Of a DNA stretch of 64,000 nucleotides, positions 51,506-63,500 are shown piece after piece. The notes below the pieces were generated by a model that searched no databases, had not been told where the DNA came from, and saw nothing but the letters and a program-made list of their open reading frames with translations. The position numbers and the translations under genes were made by a program. Source of the stretch: Siphonodentalium dalli (taxonomy: Eukaryota; Mollusca; Scaphopoda; Gadilida; Siphonodentaliidae); the NCBI GenBank assembly GCA_032622095.1, contig CP136061.1:201926244-201990243 (forward strand). The letters are read 5' to 3'. Numbering within the stretch: position 1 is the first letter of the stretch; the number at the start of each line of letters is the position of its first letter.

Positions 51506-54500
51506 GTATTTATCTAAATTGCGCATTTTTACCTTAGCAAATCTAGTAAACAAACGCGTGTATTTTCCACGATTCTAGGCCTAAATGGTTTTGTAGTTTC
51601 TATTCAATGTTTTCAGTTTGTTGTCATGCTCATGATGGCATTGATGCTGATTGATAATTGATTCACGTACTTTGCGAAAATCGTACCAAAATATATATTT
51701 TTAAAACCTGTATTCTTGATTAGATTATACGGACTGGCTAGAATACCATATACGGCACTTTAGTCGAATTGCTAAAGTGCCGTATATGGTGCTTTTGACA
51801 AACTGCTAAAGTACTATAGAGCGATCTGTTGCTTACATGATGTCACTTGTCACATAAAATGTGCTGATTCGTCACAACAATTGCAGTGCCCAAGCGGCAA
51901 GTGCGATTTATTCAATTCCGATCCATGGGCACATGTATGTGCAATGTAATTTAAGTGCTTTCAGACAACATAATGTAATTGGGGATTTGAATCCACGTAG
52001 GATGATCCATTTCCAAAATCTAAATACTAGTAACGTGCCTGGTTTATATACTATAACTATATGGACTTGAAAGAGACTATATAGTCCCATGTCAAAATAC
52101 CATTACCATAAGATTTGTGCATGGCTCCAGGGCAGCCCAGGCCTATGGGAGGCCCTTTTCACATTTATGATTTATTTGCGATGGAAATTTATCCCTCATT
52201 CACAATCGGAGGGAAGTAAGGGAGTGTTAGGTATTTGCGCTTAAGTGCAAATGATTTACGCTTAAGCGCAAATAAATTGATAGACACATATTTGCGCTGA
52301 AGCGCAAATGATTTGTACTTAAGCGCATATAATTTATGCTTAAGCGCAAATATTTGCGCTTAAGCATAAATCATTTGCGCTTAAGCGTAAATCATTTGCG
52401 CTTAAGTGCAAATCATTTGCGCTTCAGCGCAAATATGTGTCTATCAATTTATTAGCGCTTAAGCCCAAATCATTTGCGCTTAAGCGTAAATCATTTGCAC
52501 TTAAGCACAAATACCTAACACTCCCTTACTTCCCTCTGATTGTGAATGATTGAGTCCATCTCATAGTATATTATGCATGAGCCCCATTGTCGCATGGTTT
52601 CTGGCAAAAAGACACCCAGGATCTCTTAAAGTGTCAAAAAGACACCCAGGATCTCGTAAATTGTCAAAAAGACACACAGGATCTCAAATTCTCGCCAAAC
52701 AACGGGAATTTTGTTTAGTCGTCTGCTATTATTATGATAATTATTTGTATGTGATCGGAGTGAAATATCAACGAAATTTAATTCAGCTTTGAGTCTGACT
52801 CACAGCGCAATTCCGCATTTTTGATAGTTGGACCAATATTAATAGCAGACGACTAAACAAAATTCCCGTTGTTTGGTGAGACTTTGAGATCCTGGGTGTC
52901 TTTTTGACAGTTTAAGAGATCCTGGGTGTCTTTTTGACACTTTAAGAGATCATGGGTGTCTTTTTGCCAGAAACCATGCGACAATGACCTATTCAGCCAT
53001 AGTAGTAGCCCCATACAGACTAGAAAGTTGAAGAAAAAACATATTTCCATATGCATATCAGCATCTCTGTCCCTCTCTAGTATATTTTATTAAAGGGACA
53101 TCTCCTGCACAGATATATACCGTTTCCATGGCCATAAATAGGGAATTAGGGGTTACTGGGGGCTTGCTTCCCTCCAGGGCATGTATTTCATCTGATTTTG
53201 CGAGAATCCATATATACTTTTTCACGAGAATCCAGGGTAATTTGCGAGAATATTTACGAGAATCTAGATTTGGATTCTCGCCGAAATATAAGCCCTGCCC
53301 TCATGTATGGTCTACTTATTGACTTGAATTAGGGGAATAACCCCTATTTTCATATTATCAGCATCCCTGTCCCCAAGAATTTGTGTCTCCATCCCAGAGA
53401 TCTAATATATTTGATAAAAGAGACATATCCTGCACAGATCTATACCATTTTCATGTCATAAAAGGGATCTTGGGGTTACTGGGGGATTGCTTCCCTCATA
53501 TGGTGGGCCTATAGAGACTTTAGTCATGTGATTAAGCCTGTGCCATTTAAAATAACTTAAGCGCAAATGATAGAGGTTTAGGTTATTTGTGCTTAAGTGC
53601 AAATATTTGCGCTTAAGTGTAAATAAATAATAAATGTGAAAATGGCCTCCCATACAGGCCATCAGTCATCACTTATATGTAGCCCTATAGTTTATAACTT
53701 CATATATATGTACTTATTAAAGTATACAGTACTTCAGCAGCCCGTAGGGAAACTGGCCAGCTCGTCCCAGGGCCAACTTGGGCCAACTTGGTCCCAAGTC
53801 AACACACCCCTGGCTGGCTCGGCCCAAGGGATAATACATAAAATTGATGAAATGATGAAAATGTTCTAGACATATTAATGTTGTTGTTTTTTTCTTTATT
53901 TGTTCTTCTTTGTCTTTTTATTGTTTTTGCTGTTGTTTCTTTCTGGGATATAGCCGCTATCCTTTCTTGTTCTTCGGATCTTCCCGTCGAGCGACCGGAG
54001 CATGATATGATGTCAGATATGTTTATTAGGGATTTAGGACCAAGCCAGGAAGGAGTTGGAAGGGGCGACACCCCTCCCCTACAACCCACTTTGGATGTTT
54101 TGGATGAATCATGAAATGGTTAGACATTTAACATGAGGGTGAAATGGTTGATGAAAATGATCTAAATTATTTTTTTTCTTATTTTTTCTTCTTTTTGTTG
54201 GCTTTCTTTTTGTGTCTTTCAGTTGTGGTTGATGTTGATGGTTGAGTCTGGCAGATAGCTCCACGCTATTCCTGTTCTTCGTATCTTTCCGTTATCTTTC
54301 TAGATTCTTTGATAAGTGCTGCCGATTCTGCCATTAGCTCAGCACACTGCTTCACTGCCAACATCAGTTGTTGCGCTGAGCTGGAGCCAGAGCTGTTGTT
54401 GTTGTTGCTGCTGGTCGTGGTGGTGATGGATGACTCCAGGCTGATGTATTCCAGAGTCATCGCGTTGAATGACGTTTCTGTTTCCATCACGGCATCAGCG

Positions 54501-57500
54501 GCAGCTGTCTGGGTCATGTCAAGTCAGCATTCCAGCAGGTGGTCTGGACGTCTCTCAGACCTCTCCCGGGCTGGACTTCCGGTAGCATCAACGGTGGTAG
54601 GCAGGCGACCATCAGTCATCGCAACCGACTAGGAAGGGGCAGCCAGCCGATCAACTGCTGCCTTCTTCTTTCTCCACTGCGTCCCTGCGTCGACGTAAAT
54701 GGGTCTTCTTCCTCCTCGTCCCTGCTCCGGTGGTGACATCCCTGCTGAGAACCGTGGGTCCCTGGTGGTATCCAGCTGCTACTCCATGGACAGATGCACA
54801 AAGCCTCCCTTAGCCTGGTGTTGTGTCCAGCTAAGGGTATCCACAACGCGCAATCTGTCCAAGGCAGCTAACAAAGCAGAGGGGATTAGCTCCATAATCC
54901 TCTGCCAGGTCCAAAAGCACTCACTCCGAATCGCTCGGGCGGCTAAGTTCTATTCAGAACGGCCACACAAGTGATCCGGGCTCAGTCAGCGGTAACAGCG
55001 ACAAGACACAGAGCAAGCAATGCGACTTGCCCGCTCTACCGGCGGCTGGCGAATGTATGTTGTCAGATAATCATTGCACTGCTTATATATATCTGCAGTG
55101 TGAGGTGTGATTGGCCGACTGGTTACTGTGTAAACAACCTGCGTATAGGCCTATTGTTTTGATAGGAATGGGGACAATAATAACTTCAAAGGGTTTCCGA
55201 AAATTAAAATGAACTCATAGAGAATAAGAGAATGTGAAAACAGTTCATTATTATTTATGAATTCGCCAGTTTCTCGTTCAAACTGACTGATGTGATTACT
55301 GGCTATTATCTTTGTTAACAAACGTGCCTGAAGTAGTCTAAATATCAAAATTGATGGACAAAACTCTGAAATATATTATCATATTTCATACAATGTACAT
55401 GACATGGTTTTCGCTAGGGTTTAAATGTATGGTCTGTAGAACCTAGGATAGGACGGGACAAATATGGTTGGCCTTCATATGTAAATTTTGAAATTCCTTG
55501 CTCAAAAACAACCATTTATCCTTGCACCACAGAATAGTGTTGGGTGGTTGTATTGGGCTATTAAAATACTGGCGTAATGTCAAATCCACACCGTGTTACA
55601 CCCGATTACATGTTATTTCCATAAATATTAAGAAATTTCACTGAATTTATCATCTATATGAACAAAAGACAACCCTGGTCAACAATATAGATGTCATGGT
55701 AATATCAGATCAATTTGCTCCTGAATGCAGAATAACTATTTATGAAATTGTCAATGGAACTATTTATCCAAGTTAATCTGCATGGTACATGATTGTACAT
55801 TCCCATTTTAAATTCATTATTTTCCGCCAGAAATATATGGATGGATTAACAAATGATTGATTTCAAGTTCAATCTTGTCTGCGCACATGCTACAGTTTTG
55901 CCCGCCACCTGTCAATGTCAGCTACATGGTCTTTCTCGACAAAATAGGAGTTTTGATACTGAAAGTGATCAACCTTGTATTTGCTGTTGTACCCGGACCC
56001 TGGAAATTTTTGAATGTATTGCTACCCTTGTTTTAGGGAATGACTCTTTGAATTTGTGTGGGATTAAACACAGGGGCCTGTAACGCGCTCCGCTGTCCGC
56101 CCCCCTTTTGCACTGCCCATATACGCCGCTCTATATACGCGCCTTCTTCACGTTAATGGAACATTATATAGACAAGGGGCTCTGTAGAAATTCAACGTTT
56201 CACCATCGCTCGGGAGTCGCACAAATTTAGCCCATTCACCCCAGTAATGATAACGATATATACACGGATGGATCGGCAAAGAATTCATCTTTCAATAAAT
56301 ACCACAAACTCCCATCAGAAACATTCATACACGTTGCATTTGATAAAATTTTAACCACCGAATATTGTCTCCAGAGAGCGTATTTTTTCGATTTGATCCG
56401 GCTCAGACAGCAATGGACGCATGTGTATCGAAATTCACCACCCATGCAGTTTACTATCATTAAAAATCGTTCAAACGATCAACTAAATATCTGGAACTTA
56501 GTGATTTATTGTCGGCTAATAATTTATTTACTCATACAAATCAACACATTGTCAGTAAACAATTCTAATAGATTCTGTCGATAATTCCAACTTTAAAAAA
56601 GAAATTTGTCAAGTCACACAGTTCCTAAGTTTAATATTCATTGTGACCTGACCTTTCTATGACTGACAGAGTAGAAACAGCCAATCACCGCTCAGTGTTA
56701 GAATCGAGGTCCTCATTTTAATATTCATTATGACCTGACCTCGATTCTTGTGTTGTCTGAAAAAGTTATTATTTCTGCATGCTGTCTTATATGTGTGTAG
56801 GCAAGCATTCATAAACTCATATTAAATAATGGAATGTTAAGATGAGACAAGATGTAATAAACTGATGTTTATTCATGAAAGCAATAGTATAAACTAAAGA
56901 ATTTATCTCGTCTCATCTTAACCCTTTACCCAACAAAATGGCCAAATAAAGCTGCAACAGCCTAAATTATCTTGGGTCTGTCTCAATAAAACCATACAAA
57001 TATGAATATCATTGGAACCGGCTCCTTGACCACATTGTGATGGTTACAGTTATGCCCTGTGCCAATGCATTCTCTTATATATGCGAGTCGACCATAGGTC
57101 GCCTCGCATATATAAGAGAATGCATTGGCCTAAAAAAAATCTTTTTTTAACACTTTTTACCATTTTTCTTACATTCTTTAACAATTTTTTAATTTTTAAT
57201 GTGTTAAGCCAATGCATTCTCTTATATATGCGAGGCGACCTATGGTTGACGACTCGACTCGCATTATAAGAGAATGCATTGGTACAGGGCCGTTCTGTTG
57301 GGTAAAGGGTTAATATTCTTTTCTTTAGTGACTATGTATGTTTGCATGTTTATTGTATTTGTCGTCTTTTAACAATTAGTCTCAGTCTGGCAATAAATAA
57401 TTAATCATCAATTAATTGTCATTATTCTGACATATTTCCTTATATCTTACCAGTGAAGAATAGCCACGTGCTTCCCGGGATACTTGGCATCGCGCCAACC

Positions 57501-60500
57501 AAATTACCGCACGGATTAATACCATTTCAAAAAGACGTGCTTGACTCGAATACCAGACATTGCAAAATGATTGCTTTGTTCATTAAGTTAAATTATTGTC
57601 CAACTTCGTTGCACTAATGAAAATATGCACCAAAACAAAGAGGCAAATTGGGGACTATATTTTTGGTTGCAAGCCAGAGCGCGCAATAATGTTGTATACG
57701 GTTGTGAAACGTCTCAGCCAACGCCGTGCATGTATGCATTGTAAATGCATTTTTCCACTTCTAATTTATTTCATGTGATATACAAGATCTTCAACTCGTT
57801 ATGTTGGGATATAAGATTTTATGAAACTCGTTTCATAAATTTGATTCACAACACGTCGATGACTCATTGTGAATCAACTTTATCAAACTCGTTTCATAAA
57901 ATCTTATATCCCAACATAACTCATTGGAGATCCTCTATATTGATTTTGGCGACCCGCTGACAAACTCTTCTTAACAAACTCTGGATAATAAGAGCCACAA
58001 CCAATAAATGTTACTGCTGTAAAAAGAGTTTCACTCTTAGTATAACATGTCAACCAATGAAAACAACTGTTACATGCCTAGGAAACTTGGTAAACGGTTA
58101 TCATAAATCTCCAGAAAGCTGTCACAAATGAAGTTACAAATTTTGAACAGGGATTTTATGCAAATATCCAGGGCAAAAGTTCTGTATGAAGCTGTTGCCC
58201 TGGAACCAAAGCATGTAGACTATATTATTGAAGTCTTAACATTTAACCCTTTCATCACTGAAGCTTCCTGAAATTTTGTGAAAACCCTGTGCCAATGTAT
58301 TCTCTTATATATGCGAGTCTCCCATAGGGAGCCTTGCATATATACATGTAAGAGAATGCATTGGCCTCACAATATTTACCATGACCTTGTAAGCCAGTGC
58401 ATTCTTTATATATGCGAGGCTCCCTATGGGACAATATATTTAATGCTGCATTAGCGCAACTCCCATCATGAAGGGGTTAACTTGCAAGTGCATTGATAAA
58501 TTCAAAAATTTTCCAATAAATTTCCAACACTGCAGATAAAACTCCAGCTTAATATGCCCAACATATATATTTTTTGATTACTGTATGATGATGACTGAAA
58601 TTTGTCCAGACGTACGTTCTTTCACTATTACATGTATAATATAAACAAAAACACAATCATTTTTGAGTATGTTGGGTTAATTTACAACCTAAATTTTTAT
58701 TTTAAAGGCATGGACGGCCTTCGTTTAAGTTCGTAATAGGTTATAATTTAGAGATAACAATTACCAAATTATGAAAATTTCCTCAAGAATATATTAGTAG
58801 TATAATATAATGATAATATAATGACAATATGATCTGCAATATTATCCACGGCTCGCACTGTTGTGTGCGTTTGTTTATATACAGCACGTAAATAGTGAGC
58901 GATAAACAAAACACTCTAAACACTGTTGCAATTAAAACTTTTTTTTAGAAGAGTGATTCACAGTGACCCATTCAACACCAAAATCTTGAGAGGAGAGGAT
59001 TAGCAAACGCTACACCGGTATGTTTTAAACAACTTGGTAGCATTTATAAGCAAAGTTCTTTTAGAGGGGTCATTTAGTCACTCTATAGGTATTATTTGTT
59101 TACATAACATGTCGTTAGTTTACTTAAAGGGGTACTGTACCCCAATTTCAATAAATTCCAGGTGACAATAACGATCTAATATCAATATTATATTTTAAAA
59201 TAACTAATTTGAGTCGACTATGTGTACTGAAAACGTTCCAGTTAACAGGCTATCACAAAAGTAAAATTTAATTATTTAATATAAATTCATTTATGGCTGG
59301 AGTCATAAAATGGAGAATTTTGCCAGTACGAGTTACCGTTCTTGAAATAGTATCTGTTGCGTGTCTTTTGTCGACGGCCGTTCGCGAACATTATTGAGTT
59401 GCAAACAAAACATGTTACCTGCAAAAGGAAGGCCTGTTATAACCGATTCGGAAAAAGGAGAAAGAAACAAGAGTCATAAAGCGTCAAGTATTTTTATAGG
59501 GAGTGAGATTGTTCGATGGAACTTGGAAGAGATTGAAGGCATCAATCGAAACTGTGAGCAAGGAACTTCCGGTTCTTCCTGCGACCTGCGCCTTCTCAGG
59601 TGAAGGTCAAACCATGGCGCGTAGTTTGAAAAAAATAATATTTTTGTTTTCAAGATCAATATTTTCTTCGCTAAATTAGGTTTATACGAAACTCATATAA
59701 ACACGAACACAATCTAACTTGAAAGTTATTTCAATGGGAGTAAATACAAAAATCGCCTATCTCTGTGTACAGTACCCCTTTAACACAGAGTACTAACATG
59801 ACAATAAAATGCATTATCCACCTCTCACCCCTGTCTACTATACATATAAAGCCCATCAGATAAACCACGCCTCTATCCGTCTACTAGACAGATAAAGCAT
59901 CCTCTACTAGACAGATAAACTTAATAATATGCGAGGAAGAAAGGTTACAAGAACTTGGACCAGTTAACCTCCAGCAGTTCATGAATGACGTCACAGGGTC
60001 GTAACAACGTTATGGAGCACCATTAGAATGGACCATGCTGATTTCCGTTGTTAGCAACGGTGTCCTTAGAAACACCAATGCCCACAATGTATTTTCGTGC
60101 AATCGGTGGCAACACCTTTCTAAAAGATCAAACGATGCGCCCCAAAACGCATTCAAATGTAATTTTTCAATGTTCAGTTGGTGAAGTCTATAATTTGATT
60201 AAGCAATTGGAAGTTTGTTGCTATAAAGTATATGATATTCTTCTGTGAGCTGGTGCATTTGCCCTGCCGATCTTGGTGCTAGTGCTACTGATAAAGTTCA
60301 GACTTTCATTAGTTTCAATTCATTAATAAGTTTCAAGCACAAACATCCAAATTCACATGACTGCTATACTCGTACATTTCAGTTTTAGATTTGAACATTA
60401 CGCGAATCATTTAGATTTTATTAGAAATTACACCAAGCTATGCTATTTTTCCGGCATAATTAAGAAATTATAAAGCGGACTATTTCACGGTGCAGTCGCA

Positions 60501-63500
60501 TGAATACAAAACTGTTTTTCATAATTAATTGGTCTCTACTATATAGAAGATAAAGTCACTAAGTAGGTCATCGCTTCTCTATAAGGAGCCAGTGAATTTT
60601 GCGATGTTTTTTGACAAAAACTGCAATAAAATTCATTTAAATATGTTCGGTGAATAAACAGAACATCCACATAGCGTAGCTGAATAGAGAATTTATTTTT
60701 GCTCGTATGTGGTCATCTATTTGGCTCCGCCTAGAGGCTCGCCAAATAGATGCCCACATACTCGCAAAAATAAATTCTTTATTCAGCTGCACTATGTGGA
60801 TATTCTCTGTATAATATATGCAATTTTTATGATTGGTATAAGAACAAGGTTTGTCTATTATATAATATTCTTTCTGTTTATGCCAGTTTTAACGGATGTA
60901 TATTTGAACAGCAATGCTCACCGCCAATGCTTACCATAACTTTACGTAGTCTGTTAGTATCTTGTCCTACTCTCCACAGTGACAGCTAGAGTTTATCAAT
61001 TAGATATTAAATTTTATTCAGGTGGATCTGAGACCTTAAATTTATTTAATATATACAGATTGTCCTGTCATGAGATTTTGTTTTTGTTGGATGCAATACT
61101 GACCTAATAATATTATACATGTATTATATATGTATAACTACATTGTATATCTTTTTTCCAGCTGGGATACTGCCTACAAGACAGAAATAGTGAACTTCCA
61201 AGAGAACAATGATGTTGGAGAAATTTGGTGATTATAAGTTTGATATATTGCTTTAGAAGACATATGTACTACCCCCTTTACCCAACAGAAGGGCCCTGTG
61301 CCAATGCATTCTCTTATATATGCGAGTCGACCATAGGTCGCCTCGCATATATAAGAGAATGCATTGGCTTAAAACATTAAAAATTATAAAATTGTTAAAG
61401 AATGTAAGAAAAAATGGTAAAAAGTGTTAAAAAAAGATTTTTTTAGGCCAATGCATTCTCTTATATATGCGAGGCGACCTATGGTCGACTCGCATATATA
61501 AGAGAATGCATTGACACATGGCATAACTGTAACTATCACAATGTGGTCAAGGAGCCGGTTCCAATGATATCCATATTTGTATGGTTCTATTGAGACTGAC
61601 CGAAGATATTTTAGGCTGTTGAAGCTTTATTTGGCCGGTTTTGGCCAGTTTGTTGGGTAAAGGGTTAAAGACATATTATGGACTTGTCAGAGTTCGTGAA
61701 ACTGATATGTTAGTACTCAGGCGCTATGCATTCTACTAACATCACCGAAAATTTATAAGAAATTGACCATACCACTCCATAGAAAACATCATCTGAACTT
61801 TGCTCAATTGTAAATAGTTACATCTCAATTCAGGACTCAACTATCGGCGATAAACTAACACAAATGATTTCGCCATCGAGAATCATTGCATTAATTAATA
61901 TATAAGAATGTCAGTGTGTGTTGTCAATTTGGATTAATATTCGTATAAATAACAACTTTGAGCAAGATTATTCTCCATATTCTATTTTATCAGCCTACCA
62001 AAGTGTTTGAGTCTGACATCACTTTTACCTCTTTATGTTTCTATTTTATCACATTTCATACCTCAGCCTGAAAATCTGAGAAGCATGATTTTTACTGCTG
62101 GGCATGTACTTGGCTTGATGTCAACTGTTGGAATTTTCCAACTGATGGCCATTTCAGACCAAAATGTTGACCAAAAGTAAAAAATGTGCTGCTGCTCGTC
62201 TGAAAGCAACAAAATCCCCACTAATTACTGGTTGGAAAATCAAACACTGAGAACAATTTTAACCTTTATTATGTCAGCTCTTGCGATTAGCCAATCAGCG
62301 TCGATAAATAGTGACGGTATATGAATCAATATTAGGTCAGTGACCCCATATGAAATCAATATTAGGTGCTTATCCACCATCTTGTTTTGAGAAACTCTGT
62401 CGCCTCGGGAATATATTTGGTGTATTTTTGCACCAAGAAATGGGATATCTGTCGGAAATCATTTTCTGCGAATTTAAAGACATACCAGAAGTACCATCTA
62501 CCAAAACATGCATGCGATATATTTGAGGAATTCTAAAGATCCATAAATTAACTATCAAACTCAACAGGTTGTCCTTGGTGATTAGCCATTGACGCAATGC
62601 GTTGATGTTCAACGCCCATGGTGTGTCACTGTAAGTTAATGGCCATATATGACAATTTATCTTAGCAAATTACAACAAATTACAGCGACGATTAATTAAA
62701 GGGATATGCTGGATATTGTCCACTGACATAATAAATATGTTACGCTTAGTGGTCAGATATGGTGTCATGTGAGGCTCATCATGACACCTACGGCCTCGCG
62801 TAATATTGATCTCACTTCGCCTCACATGACACCATATCCGACCACTAAGCACCCCGTAACTTATAATAAGTGGTGTAAAATTTCCAACTAATGTTGTATC
62901 AGGTATGACATTTCCAACTGTTAAACATTATGACCAAAGTTGGGAGGCGGTTATAGAGACACCCCCCCCCAAATCCCCTCAATCCCCCCCCCCCTGTTGC
63001 CACGTCCCTGCTGCCAGGCTCCTAAAATGATCTATGAGGTAGAGCCTTGCTTTTCTATTAAGTTCAATTTGATTCAAAATAATTCGTCTGATTCGGTTGT
63101 GCTTTGGCATGGTGATAGCCCAGTTTAGGGGATAGGATACACACTTACTACGGGTTTCATTCTAACGGACTTAAGCTTTCCAATGAATGGCAACACGCCA
63201 TATTTCCGATTATATCCTGAAAAATTACCCATGATTATTTAGGGCATTACTGTACACCATATGGAGATGACCTTTATACAAATATGTTCCAAAGCCATAA
63301 AGGAGGGATAAATCCTTTTCCTAGCTCAGTGATTTAATAATTTTCAGGTTTGGGGAAGATAGTCAAGAGCGAGTACTTGATTGGATAGAGGACTGTGAGC
63401 TTTTGTCTAAAGATGACTCTATTATTGACATCGGCTGCGGTAATGGAGTAATACTTGTTGAACTCGTAAGTATCTTTCCTTTGCTATTCTCAAAATGTTA

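Larger units (their letters stand above)
52140..53660. repeat. Outer inverted pair enclosing nested foldbacks
   Basis: GGCCTATGGGAGGCC...TTTTCACATTTAT (from 52140) is inverted at about 53614-53660. Further TTTGCGCTTAAG units lie next to each arm (53555-53620), suggesting one composite element about 1.5 kb long. Confidence 0.6.

Noticed and set aside
51344-51553. 69-codon minus-strand frame
   Set aside because: Antisense shadow of EEF1AKMT2 exon 1.
59361-59603. 80-codon frame as first exon of EEF1AKMT2
   Set aside because: No family signature, inside transposon X; the true first exon with SSDLGTKEY is at 51444-51505.
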